From Streptomyces sp. ISL-1 (GTDB lineage: Bacteria; Actinomycetota; Actinomycetes; Streptomycetales; Streptomycetaceae), in the NCBI RefSeq assembly GCF_018614585.1, contig NZ_JAGGOI010000023.1, forward strand, positions 238,226-302,225: DNA of 64,000 bases, written 5' to 3'. The position numbers were made by a program, and so were the translations under genes. Positions 1 to 10,122 of the stretch are shown one piece after another (position 1 is the first letter of the stretch; each line of letters opens with the position of its first letter). The notes under the pieces are model-generated. The model had not been told where the DNA came from. It worked only from the letters and a program-made list of their open reading frames with translations, and ran no database searches.

Positions 1-41
1 ATGGCCACGCCGACCGACAGCCCGACCGGTTGGGGGCACCT

Positions 42-58
42 CCCGGCCGAAGGCCGGG
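42..58. repeat. Small GC hairpin
   Basis: A 7-bp perfect inverted repeat with a GAA loop (CCCGGCC gaa GGCCGGG) sits in a spacer-like stretch. Similar short hairpins are scattered in Streptomyces intergenic DNA. No U-tract follows, so a terminator role is not supported. Confidence 0.35.
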
Positions 59-142
59 GGAGAACCTGGCCTGCAACCGAACCGTTCGGCCGGGGCGGGG
101 CCACACCCGCGACGTGTCCATGACCGAGGGCGAAGTCGAGGT

Positions 143-328
143 CCTCGAGATCGACGCGCTGCCGCAGCAGCGGGTGACCGGTTCGCCGCTCGCACCGGCT
201 TCGACCCGCGTGCGCCGGCCACCCCGTACCGCTGGTCCCCCATCTCCCCGCGCTGCATCCGGGCCTGGCGCGAGGTGAACGAGCTGGCCGATCGCGAGCT
301 GATGCGGGACGGCCGCTGGTTGGTCTGA
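143..328 (+). pseudogene. C-terminal coding remnant, unknown
   Basis: The frame ending at the TGA of 326-328 reads like real protein: a segment containing GFDPRAPATPYRWSP followed by a helical stretch around AWREVNELADREL. No matching start codon or ribosome binding site lies upstream in the window. It therefore looks like the tail of a gene cut at the edge or degraded. I do not recognise the family. The 154 bases after it, up to the UvrA-like gene, hold nothing else recognisable. Confidence 0.3.
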
Positions 329-482
329 CGCCTCGGCGGGCACGCCGCGTGGCCGGGGCCCAGAGGCTCCGCGGCCGCAGCGAAGGAGAAGCAGACGTAC
401 TTGCTCGAAGCTGGTCAGATTGAACCAGGCGACGCCGACGGAGACCGCGAAGGCGGCCCCCCGCCCAACAGATGGAGACACG

Positions 483-2876
<2,394 letters not shown>

Positions 2877-2909
2877 CCAAGGGCGTCGCGGACACCTAGA
2901 CGAGTTCTC

Positions 2910-3152
2910 TCATCTGTTTCGACTCGTCCGACTCGCGGACCGATAAGTGATGTTGTCGCAGCGACGAGCAGCAGGAACCTGCTGCGCAAGCGCTGGATGC
3001 GGGTAGTCGATGCCAGGCACAAAGAATCCGACCGCGCCCCGGAGCGCGAACACCACGAGGGCGATGCAGGCATACCCGACCATGAGGATCCCGGCAGAGA
3101 TCGCCCACCAATTCACCTGCCGACGCGGCAGTGAGGGGATCGTCACGGTCAT
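2910..3152 (-). CDS. Small single-pass membrane protein, hypothetical
   Basis: An 80-residue protein starts with a short polar segment, followed by one clear hydrophobic helix (about residues 15-43, within WWAISAGILMVGYACIALVV) and a basic, polar tail. Its ATG has no strong ribosome binding site, and it is convergent with the UvrA-like gene. The hydrophobic pattern and composition look like genuine coding, but the neighbourhood is full of remnants, so the C-terminal part may be eroded. No function can be assigned. Confidence 0.45.
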   Translation of the reverse strand: MTVTIPSLPRRQVNWWAISAGILMVGYACIALVVFALRGAVGFFVPGIDYPHPALAQQVPAARRCDNITYRSASRTSRNR

Positions 3153-3248
3153 TGGTTGGACTCTATGGAAGACGGCGTTCGTCTGGCCCAGTTCGAGCTG
3201 TAGTGCAGGCCAGAGTGGTGGTGCCGACCGAGACAGGGGGCTCGGCAC

Positions 3249-3450
3249 CACGGCCGAGGAGGTGACCGAACAGACCCTGCAAGCCATCGCCGCCTGACCC
3301 GGCCGCCCGGTCGTCACAACGGTCAGCGACCCAGAGCAGGCAGTACGCGAACTCATCGCCCTGGCCAACCACTCCGGCGGCCCCGACAACGTCAGCTGCG
3401 TGATCGCCTACGTGCTGGAGCTCCAGCACGTAGAAGCGAGCGGCATGCAC
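3249..3450 (+). pseudogene. Remnant of PP2C-type protein phosphatase (C-terminus)
   Basis: The frame from 3301 reads ELIALANHSGGPDNVSCVIA, the conserved end of PP2C (PPM/SpoIIE-like Ser/Thr) phosphatases, where GGPDN binds metal. The preceding part (EEVTEQTLQAIAA, up to 3297) lies in another frame and ends at a stop codon. Everything N-terminal to that, including the other metal-binding aspartates, is missing. This is a frameshifted C-terminal fragment, not a functional gene. Confidence 0.7.
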
Positions 3451-3554
3451 TTCACCATGCACCGGCTCCGCTCACCATGCACCCGTCATCGAGCCACGAA
3501 ATGCCTCGGTCAGCTGTTCTGGGTGAGGGAGGGGTTATGCCGGTGCAAGTCTGG

Positions 3555-4112
3555 TTAGGCGCAGGGCAGCCGTTCGGCGACAGCCTTCCCGTAGGACTCG
3601 ACGAATGCCTTGAGGGCGTCGATGTCGCCCTTGCGTCCGTCCCGGTAGACGTTCTCCACGACCACGGAGAACGTCTGCGCCTTCCACTTCTCGCTCCGGC
3701 AGGGGACGACCGTCGCGGCCCCCTGATCCCAGTAGGCGAGCTTGCCGCCGTCCGCCGCGTGCTCGCCGCCACGGCCACGCCGGTCCCGCACGGCAACCAA
3801 CGCCGTGTAACTGCCCGCCCGCCACTCCCCGTGAGTCACGAGCCACGCCTTGCCGTCGACACGGACCGTGCACATCTGCTTCGGCCCCTGCTGACCGGAG
3901 AAGCCCTCTTTCTGGCCGATCTCCTTGCCGACCGGCAGCAGCGGCTCGAGCAGCTCGCTGTCGACGGGAGTCCCGCACAGCGACGTGGGCACGGTGTAGT
4001 CCCGCTCGTCGCCCCCGCACGCGGCGAGCGGGAGCAGGACCGGGACGAGACCCAGTGCGAGGGCGGCACGCACGGCGGACCGACTCAGGACGTATGGCTT
4101 GCCGCGTACCAC
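3555..4112 (-). CDS. Putative secreted lipoprotein, unknown function
   Basis: This 185-residue protein begins with a basic segment, then a hydrophobic stretch ending in the lipobox LAAC (Cys near residue 33). It is thus a predicted lipoprotein anchored outside the membrane. The mature part has several cysteines that could pair (in TSLCGTP, KQMCTV, VVPCRS and the terminal PCA). The ATG overlaps the end of the upstream gene by 28 bases, so the two are probably translated from one mRNA. Similar lipoproteins occur beside large WXG-associated proteins in Streptomyces; the role is unknown. Confidence 0.75.
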   Translation of the reverse strand: MVRGKPYVLSRSAVRAALALGLVPVLLPLAACGGDERDYTVPTSLCGTPVDSELLEPLLPVGKEIGQKEGFSGQQGPKQMCTVRVDGKAWLVTHGEWRAGSYTALVAVRDRRGRGGEHAADGGKLAYWDQGAATVVPCRSEKWKAQTFSVVVENVYRDGRKGDIDALKAFVESYGKAVAERLPCA

Positions 4113-4918
4113 TTGGCTCCCTCACCGTGACTGTTCCCCGCCTGGGTCTTGGCCGCGCTCTTCAACTGTGACGCCGTGTCGGGGTCGGAGTAGGGGCCCT
4201 CCTGATTGTTGAGAACGGCCCGGGACACGGCCGCCTCGCTGGAGTCGAGGGCCGCGGTACGGCCCGAGGTGTACTCTTCGCCCGCCGCCTGCGAGGCATC
4301 GTCGGCGGAGTCCTTGGCGATGGTCTCGAGGACGCTGCTCGTGATGTCCTCCTGCACCCAGCCAAGCACCTCTCCGGCGATGGGGACCCGCTCACCGACG
4401 CCTGCCGTACCCATGCTGACGATACGGTTCACCCAGCCCGCCTTCTCCTCGGCGGCCGCGTTGAACTCCTCGTCCTTCGCCGTGTGGTAGTCGATGACCG
4501 CATCGGCGCGTGCCTCACTCATGATGCCCGCCATCGCCGCGCCGGGCGCCACGGCGTCGCGCACCCGCCCGTCGACCGAGGCCTTCGAAGCGGTGTCGCC
4601 GTTGATGGCCTCGTCCACCAGCTCCGAGGTGTAGGCCTGCTGGGCGCTGGTGATCGACGCATACGCGTCCGGGTCCTGTCCGACCACGGACAGGAAGTTC
4701 TTGACCTGGTCCGGATCGAACGTCGCGGAGTCTCCGAAGGCGGGGAACTTGTCCGGGGCGCCGCTGTACATGGTGCGCTGGAAGCCCATGTATTCGGCGG
4801 TGATGTCACCCATGCTGTCGCGCATCGCGTAGAGGGGGCCTGTCTCCGCGTTCTCGAGGTCCCCGTTCGGCGTCGGCGTTGTCCACCGATTCCAGATCCT
4901 CACCGGCGTTGGGCACAA
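4085..4918 (-). pseudogene. 5'-truncated gene, C-terminal part of a large helical protein
   Basis: The open frame gives up to 277 residues. The first 25 or so (around RIWNRWTTPTPNGD) look unlike the rest, and no ribosome binding site precedes the first ATG. The remainder is a polar, alanine-rich helical protein with a WVQEDITSSVLE segment and a dense C-terminal helical region. It resembles the C-terminal third of large Streptomyces proteins linked to WXG100/ESX-like loci (a DUF6571-like family, from memory). The conserved sequence begins abruptly next to a remnant on the opposite strand at about 4930. The gene has probably lost its 5' end, leaving a lipoprotein partner downstream. Confidence 0.5.
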
Positions 4919-4929
4919 TTATGGCCTCG

Positions 4930-5089
4930 CCACAGCGGCTTCCAATTCTGGGACGAGGTCTCCGACACCGCAGAGCACCTGGCCGCAGAAGCAGCATTTG
5001 CCCTCACCGAGCACCTGACCGGCGTTCACATCACGCCGGAACTCCTCCAGGACACCGCCTTCATCTGCGGCAGCGCGGAGATCGGGTGA
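4930..5089 (+). pseudogene. C-terminal remnant, unknown small protein
   Basis: The frame ending in TGA at 5087-5089 encodes about 52 residues with good coding character (GFQFWDEVSDTAEHLAAEAA then HLTGVHITPELLQD and ending GSAEIG). No start codon with a ribosome binding site is in frame, and coding character stops at the junction near 4930. It ends 7 bases before the next broken gene, so the two were probably an operon. Function unknown. Confidence 0.45.
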
Positions 5090-5096
5090 GCCGGTC

Positions 5097-5345
5097 ATGA
5101 AGTCCCTCCTCGACGACATCCAGACCAGCGCCAAGTGGATCGCCCGTGCTCGCGACAACTCTGGTTACAAGGCCGACTTCCCCCGGAGAGCCTCCGGGAC
5201 ATCGAACGGTTCATGGCCGCGCACAGCGGCCATCGGGCCCATCCAGCGCGTGATCGAACAGTTCCACGCTGGCCCCGAGGACAGCATCGCGTTCTACGGC
5301 GCAGTGCTCGGGCCGGCGGACACATCGGCAGACTGCCGTCGCTGA
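5097..5345 (+). pseudogene. Frameshifted gene with internal deletion, unknown family
   Basis: The start is good (ATG at 5097) and the N-terminus reads SLLDDIQTSAKWIARA. Around 5186 the frame is lost: the other frame continues PPESLRDIERFMAAHSG. Near 5236 the original frame resumes with IQRVIEQFHAGPEDSIAFYG, the typical end of a roughly 150-residue family I have seen in Streptomyces. The central segment (about 50 residues) is missing. A shift plus a compensating deletion explains the pattern; the product is unlikely to be functional. Confidence 0.6.
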
Positions 5346-5399
5346 ATCCGCGGCCGAGGGTGACGCCAGGCCCACAGTGGCAGATGCCCGCACCTGACC

Positions 5400-5424
5400 G
5401 GGACGGGCTCGGAGAGCCCGTCCC
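5400..5424. terminator. Terminator-like hairpin
   Basis: A perfect 11-bp stem (GGGACGGGCTC / GAGCCCGTCCC) with a 3-base GGA loop lies 55 bases after the broken gene. It has no run of T, which is common for Streptomyces terminators. Confidence 0.55.
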
Positions 5425-5841
5425 GCACAACTCTCGGCACCGCAGGTCAGGGGCGGCTCCCCCTGCCCAGGCTTGTCCGGGACAGGGAACCACTGAGCAG
5501 TTCAGTTGGCCACTATCCCCCTACCGCTGGAGACTGAGCTGACAGGCGTCGACCTTGGCCCTTCTCAGGTCAATACGTCTGCAGCGCCATCCGTCCCGGG
5601 AACATAGGCGCCAGGATGCGCTCTGCGCCCTCCGACGGCGCCGGACGTCGGAGCCGAAAAAAATGCGCATCGCACCCAACCGTCAGGCGAAACCGTCTCG
5701 GCCGGCGGCGTCGGCGGACGTTGCTTGCCGGCGGCGCGGTCACCGCGTCAGCTCGCGGTGACCGCGCCGCCCCGGCGCTGCTTCAGCTTCCACGCTCACG
5801 TGCCGGCGCTCGACCGCCGGCGCTCAACTGCCCGCGCTCGG
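5425..5841. other. Spacer without recognisable genes
   Basis: About 420 bases hold no frame with convincing coding character. The stretch is rich in GCCGGCG/CGCCGGC words and an A-rich patch (GAAAAAAATG near 5657), consistent with decayed DNA at the edge of the scarred region. Confidence 0.5.
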
Positions 5842-6297
5842 CTACCAGGTCGCACCCGCCGACTGCCTGGTCGTGGCGTTGAGGCGGTTGAAGAGATTGG
5901 TCACGCCGACCATCAGGATGATGGACGCCAGCTGCTTCTCGTCGAAGTGATCGGCGGCGTCGTCCCAGACCTGGTCCGGTACCGCGTCGGGCCGGTCGGC
6001 CAGCCGGGTGGCCGCCTCGGTGAGCGCCAGCGCGGCGCGCTCGGCGTCGTTGAAGAACGGCGCCTCGCGCCAGGCCGCGACCGCGTGCAGCCGCTCATCG
6101 GTCTCGCCCCCCTTCTTCGCGCTGGCCACGCCCCCAACCACGCAGTAGCTGCAGCCGTTTATCTGGCTGGCGCGCAGGTGGACCAGCTCGAGCGTCGACT
6201 CCGGCACACCGCCCTTCCGCGCCGCCTTCAGCAGGTCGAGGATGGCCGGCAGGGCCTCGGGAATGATCGTTGCGGGGTTGTTCATCCGTGCCTGCAT
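5842..6297 (-). CDS. Carboxymuconolactone decarboxylase / AhpD-like protein
   Basis: A 151-residue protein of the AhpD/CMD superfamily. The redox motif is GCSYC within a helix that starts ELVHLRASQINGCSYC, giving the CxxC expected of alkylhydroperoxidase-like members, with a preceding histidine and glutamate. Such proteins form homo-oligomers and act in peroxide detoxification, usually with a small dithiol partner. The start is supported by AGGGAGAG about 6 bases before the ATG. It lies just upstream of, and co-directional with, no other gene: the MFS gene begins further right on the same strand and ends 94 bases away. Confidence 0.85.
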   Translation of the reverse strand: MQARMNNPATIIPEALPAILDLLKAARKGGVPESTLELVHLRASQINGCSYCVVGGVASAKKGGETDERLHAVAAWREAPFFNDAERAALALTEAATRLADRPDAVPDQVWDDAADHFDEKQLASIILMVGVTNLFNRLNATTRQSAGATW

Positions 6298-6390
6298 GAT
6301 TGCTCTCCCTAAGAAAGTTCGTCGTCACTACACCGACGGAACGCGACGCGAGAATGTGACCGGCGCACCGCAACAACTTCTCGGCGGAGC

Positions 6391-7863
6391 TCAGTTCTTC
6401 ACGCTCGATGCCCGCATCGAGGGGAGCAGCAGCGCGACGGCGATCGCGACCATGGCGAACCCGGCGCCGATGAGGAACGCCTCGTGGAAGACGCTCGTCC
6501 GCGCCGCCTGCTCCAGAGCCGGGTCGCCGTGGGCCCATTCCTCCAGATCACGGGTCCGCCGGAAGGCGATGGTGGCCGCGACGGCCACACCGAGCGCTCC
6601 GCCCGCCTCCTGGCTGGTGTTGATGAGCCCGGCGGCCAGGCCGGACTCCGTCTTGTCGACCCCGGCAAACGCGGCGATCTGCACCGGTACGAAGGACATG
6701 CCGAGGCCCAGGCCGGCGGTGAGGAAGGCGGGCAGTACGTCGCCGGCGTAACTGCCGTCCGCGGGCAGCTGCCAGAGCATCAGCATCCCGCTCGCGGTGA
6801 GTGCGAGACCGGCCACGAGCACAGGCCTCGCCGCCACCTTGGTGACCAGTTTCGAGGCGATGCCCGCGCCGACCGACACGATGACGGCGAGGGGCACGTA
6901 CGCCAGACCTGCCTGCACCGGTGAGTAGTCCAGGACCAGTTGCATGAACAGGCTGGCGAAGAAGAACAGCGTGACCAGGGTGCCGAAGAGGAGTACGGCG
7001 ACGATGTTCGCCCCTCGCAGCACCCGGCGCCGGAAGATTCCGAGCGGGATCAGCGGCGCCGCGGCCCGCCGCTCGATCAGTACGAAGGCCACCAGCAATG
7101 CGCCCGCGACGGCGAGACTTCCGAGCGTCCGGGCCGATGCCCAGCCCGTGTCGATGGTCTGGCCCAGGGTGTAGATCAGCAGCACCAGGCCCGCGGTGAG
7201 GGTGACTGCCCCTGCCGTGTCGAAGGTCCGGCGCGGCGTCCCGGCGCGGCTCTCGGGCACGACGAGCGGCGCGAGCACCGCGGCCGCCAGCCCGATCGGC
7301 ACGTTGATGAAGAAGATCCAGCGCCACCCCGGCCCCTCTGTGAACAGGCCGCCCAGGATGACCCCGGCGACCGAGGCGATACCGCTGATCGCGCCCCACA
7401 CCCCGAGCGCCCGGTTGCGCTCGGGGCCCTCGGCGAACGTGTTCGTCAGCAGGCTCAGGGCGGCGGGCGCGATGAATGCCGACCCGAGCCCTTGCAGAGC
7501 GCGGGCGGCGATCAGCGTGGTGGGGCCCTGGGAGACGCCCGCCAGCAGGGACGCGGCGGCGAATACGACCAGCCCGGTGCGCAGCAGGCGACGACGCCCG
7601 AAGGTGTCGGCGAGCCGCCCGCCGAGCAGCAGGAACCCGCCGAGCACGGTCCCGTAGGCCGTGACGACGTACTGCAAGAAGCTCTCGGAGATGCCGAGAT
7701 CGTGCTCGATGGTCGGCAGAGCGACGTTCACGATGGACACATCGAGGAAGGTCATGAACCCGGCGACGCAGAGGAACGCGAGTATCAGGCCGGGGCGGGC
7801 GGCGCCCGGGTTACGTGGCGTGGGCACGGTTTCGGAACCGGTGTGGTCAGCGATATCGGTCAT
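6391..7863 (-). CDS. MFS drug exporter, DHA2 (EmrB/QacA) type
   Basis: A 490-residue integral membrane protein with 14 predicted helices. Family motifs are visible: FLDVSIVNVALPTI in the first helix, the loop motif GRLADTFGRRR after the second or third helix, and FINVPIG in the sixth-helix region. These are hallmarks of proton-driven multidrug exporters of the DHA2 branch. The start at MTDIADHTG is chosen over an extra 30 upstream codons that would run through the operator and the divergent gene. Transcription starts opposite the WYL regulator at 7926, and a perfect inverted repeat lies in the 62-base gap, so that regulator probably controls export. Confidence 0.9.
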   Translation of the reverse strand: MTDIADHTGSETVPTPRNPGAARPGLILAFLCVAGFMTFLDVSIVNVALPTIEHDLGISESFLQYVVTAYGTVLGGFLLLGGRLADTFGRRRLLRTGLVVFAAASLLAGVSQGPTTLIAARALQGLGSAFIAPAALSLLTNTFAEGPERNRALGVWGAISGIASVAGVILGGLFTEGPGWRWIFFINVPIGLAAAVLAPLVVPESRAGTPRRTFDTAGAVTLTAGLVLLIYTLGQTIDTGWASARTLGSLAVAGALLVAFVLIERRAAAPLIPLGIFRRRVLRGANIVAVLLFGTLVTLFFFASLFMQLVLDYSPVQAGLAYVPLAVIVSVGAGIASKLVTKVAARPVLVAGLALTASGMLMLWQLPADGSYAGDVLPAFLTAGLGLGMSFVPVQIAAFAGVDKTESGLAAGLINTSQEAGGALGVAVAATIAFRRTRDLEEWAHGDPALEQAARTSVFHEAFLIGAGFAMVAIAVALLLPSMRASSVKN

Positions 7864-7881
7864 GGCGCCAGACTGGCGGCC

Positions 7882-7906
7882 AAACTGGCCACCTTCTGGC
7901 CAGTTT
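7882..7906. promoter_or_regulatory. Palindromic operator between MFS gene and regulator
   Basis: A perfect 10-bp inverted repeat, AAACTGGCCA-ccttc-TGGCCAGTTT, lies midway between the divergent starts at 7863 and 7926. A second smaller repeat (GCCAG-a-CTGGC, 7867-7877) shares the CTGGC core and abuts the MFS start. This is the layout expected of a regulator binding both promoters. Confidence 0.7.
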
Positions 7907-7925
7907 CCGGAGCAGAATGACCACC

Positions 7926-8990
7926 ATGAGGGCCGATCGTCTGGTAGCGACACTGCTGTTCCTGCAGGCGCGCGGGCAGGCGCACGGGCGGGTGACCGCG
8001 GCCGAGGTGGCCGCTGAGCTCGAAGTGTCCGAACGCACCGCGCGGCGCGATCTGGAGGCGCTGGCGAGCGCGGGCGTACCCGTCTACTCGCAGCCCGGGC
8101 GGGGCGGCGGCTGGTCGCTGGTCGGCGGGGCGCGGACCGACCTCACCGGGCTGACCGCGGGCGAGATCCGGGCGCTGTTCCTGGTCGCGGGACCGTCGTC
8201 GGTCCACGTCGCGGGACCGTCGTCGGTCCATGTCGCGGGAGACTCGACCAGCCCGTCGCGGTCGTCGCCCACGCCCGGATCGTCGCCCCCGCCCCCCGGG
8301 TTGTCGACCACACCCGAGCTGCGAACGGCACTGCGCAAGCTGGTACGCGCCCTCCCGGCGACGTTCCGGCCCGGCGCAGAGGCCGCGTCGAAGGCCGGTG
8401 TCACGGACAGCACGGACTGGTCGCGCTCCACCGTCACGGCATCGACGCCCCATCTCGACGCACTGCAGCGTGCCGTGGTGGACGGCATCCAGATCCGCCT
8501 TGGCTACGCCCGCCCCGGCAAGCCCGCGGGCGAGCGTACGGTCCATCCGCTCGGCCTCGCGTCCAAGGCCGGCGTCGGGTACCTGGTCGCTGACACCGAC
8601 CACGGCCTGCGGACCTTCCGGCTCAGCCGCGTCACCTCCGTCGAGCCGACCGGCGATCCCGTCGTACGGCCGGAGGGCTTCGACCTCGCCACGGCCTGGC
8701 GTTCCCTCGCCACGCGGATGGAGGACCGCATGCTCGCGGCGACCGTACGCGCGCGGGCCGAGCGAAGCGCAGAACCGGTGCTGGAGGGGCTGTTCGGCGG
8801 ACGGATGCGGACCGGGCGGGCGCTCCCCGACGGCTGGATGGAGATCGAGGTGGACGGGCCGTCGCCGGAAGTCGTGGCGGCACAGCTGGCCGGGCTGGGC
8901 GCGCGCGTCGAGGTCCTCGATCCCCCACAGGCGCGCGAGCGGCTCGCGCGCCTGGCAGCCGAACTCGCCGCGACGTACGGGCCGCCGTAG
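7926..8990 (+). CDS. HTH/WYL-domain transcriptional regulator (YafY type)
   Basis: This 354-residue regulator has an N-terminal DeoR-like winged helix (residues about 5-60, with AAELEVSERTARRDLEAL as the recognition region). A C-terminal WYL-type domain follows: RLGYARPGKPAGERTVHPLG occupies the place of the WYL core. A ligand-sensing C-terminal part completes it. Between the DNA-binding and WYL parts lies a Ser/Pro-rich linker containing an in-frame 24-bp tandem duplication (VAGPSSVH twice). It is divergent from the MFS exporter and probably represses or activates it through the palindrome at 7882-7906. The effector is unknown. Confidence 0.87.
   Translation: MRADRLVATLLFLQARGQAHGRVTAAEVAAELEVSERTARRDLEALASAGVPVYSQPGRGGGWSLVGGARTDLTGLTAGEIRALFLVAGPSSVHVAGPSSVHVAGDSTSPSRSSPTPGSSPPPPGLSTTPELRTALRKLVRALPATFRPGAEAASKAGVTDSTDWSRSTVTASTPHLDALQRAVVDGIQIRLGYARPGKPAGERTVHPLGLASKAGVGYLVADTDHGLRTFRLSRVTSVEPTGDPVVRPEGFDLATAWRSLATRMEDRMLAATVRARAERSAEPVLEGLFGGRMRTGRALPDGWMEIEVDGPSPEVVAAQLAGLGARVEVLDPPQARERLARLAAELAATYGPP
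8184..8240 (+). repeat. In-frame 24-bp tandem repeat in the regulator linker
   Basis: Two adjacent 24-bp copies (8184-8207 and 8208-8231, one mismatch) and a 9-base partial third copy encode VAGPSSVH-VAGPSSVH-VAG. The period is a multiple of three, so the frame is kept and only the interdomain linker length changes. Confidence 0.85.
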
Positions 8991-9097
8991 GTGCGCGTGC
9001 GGTGGTAGTACGGCCGTCGGGCCGGAGGCCCCTGTACCTTCACGATCACCGCTGCCGCTGGCGTTGCCATTGCCGTTGCCATTGAAAGGAATCCGCC

Positions 9098-9604
9098 GTG
9101 ACCGTCGAACGCATCGGCCCGCCTCTGACCGGAGGCGAGCGCGAGACGCTGCGCGCATTCCTCGACTACCACCGCGCGACGCTCGCCCTGAAAACCGAAG
9201 GTCTCTCCGACGAGCAACTGCGCAGGCAGTCGATGCCGCCCTCCACGCTCTCCCTGCTCGGCCTGGTCCGGCACATGGCCGAGGTGGAGCGCGCCTGGTT
9301 CCGCCGGGTGATCAACGGCGAGGACATCCCGCTCGTCTGGTCGGACGAGGGCGACTACCAAGTGGCTTACGACGCGGGCGAGTCCACGCGCGCGGAGGCG
9401 TTCGATGCCTGGCAGACGGAGGTCGAGCACGCCCGCCGGATCGAGGAGCGGGCGGAGTCGCTCGATGTGACCGGCCATCAGGCCAAGCAGGGCGAGGACG
9501 TGTCGCTCCGGCTGGTCATGCTGCACCTGATCCACGAGTACGCCCGCCACAACGGCCACGCCGACTTCCTCCGCGAGGGAATCGACGGGACCGTCGGCGT
9601 CTGA
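9098..9604 (+). CDS. DinB-like (DUF664) family protein
   Basis: This 168-residue four-helix-bundle protein is of the DinB/DUF664 type. The family's metal-binding histidines appear as LVRHMAEVE (about residue 67) and HEYARHNGHADFLRE near the end. Actinobacterial relatives are linked to mycothiol-dependent or other thiol-transfer chemistry, but the substrate here is unknown. The GTG start is supported by AAAGGA 7 bases upstream. The 5' spacer (9049-9084) is a degenerate 6-base repeat (GCCGTT/GCCATT). It follows the WYL regulator by about 107 bases. Confidence 0.87.
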   Translation: MTVERIGPPLTGGERETLRAFLDYHRATLALKTEGLSDEQLRRQSMPPSTLSLLGLVRHMAEVERAWFRRVINGEDIPLVWSDEGDYQVAYDAGESTRAEAFDAWQTEVEHARRIEERAESLDVTGHQAKQGEDVSLRLVMLHLIHEYARHNGHADFLREGIDGTVGV

Positions 9605-9630
9605 CGGACCCGCAGCCAACCGGTCCTGAT

Positions 9631-10011
9631 TCAGGCCGAATTGGGGCGACAACGGGGCCGGTGACAGGCGAGTACACCGTCGTCGTCATTGAGCCCGGTC
9701 ACCGGGTCGGACCGCTCCAGGCCGTCGAGGAAGTGCCGGTGCAGGGCGTCCAGCGGGGAGGTCCCGGGCGGCCGGCCGGCGACGACACGGGCCGCCTCGT
9801 CCTCGTGGTCGGCGAACCGGTGGAGCGCGAGGTCCTCCTTGGTGGGGAAGTAGCGGAAGAGGGTCGGCTTGGATACGTCGGCTGCGGCCGCGACCTCGGC
9901 GACGGAGACCCCGTCGAAGCCCTTCTCCAGGAAGAGGGCGATCGCCGCGTCCGAGATCGCTTGGTACGTCTGCCGCTTCTTTCGTTCCCGGAGGCCCATC
10001 TCACCGCTCAT
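9631..10011 (-). pseudogene. TetR-family regulator, 3'-truncated
   Basis: The N-terminal DNA-binding domain is intact: a helix-turn-helix with GVSVAEVAAAADVSKPTLFRYF, then EDLALHRFADHEDE and the start of the ligand domain. The frame then ends after GLNDDDGVLACHRPRCRPNSA at about 126 residues; TetR proteins are normally about 190-210. Downstream lies the convergent DinB gene, leaving no room for the missing part. The gene is probably broken, although a DNA-binding fragment could still be made. A start 6 codons earlier (10029) is also possible. It is divergent from the quinone oxidoreductase gene, its likely former target. Confidence 0.65.
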
Positions 10012-10052
10012 GACCCCGAGCGTACGCATCCCAGGACGACCGGTTGGCGGCC

Positions 10053-10064
10053 GGTCAATTGACC
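10053..10064. promoter_or_regulatory. Palindrome, probable TetR operator
   Basis: GGTCAATTGACC is a perfect 12-bp palindrome in the 111-base gap between the truncated TetR gene and the oxidoreductase. Position and symmetry fit a TetR-type half-site pair. Confidence 0.5.
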
Positions 10065-10122
10065 TCAACCGAGCTTGACGTTTCAGACTTCCAGCAGACT
10101 GTCGAGTTGGGGAGTGGACGGC

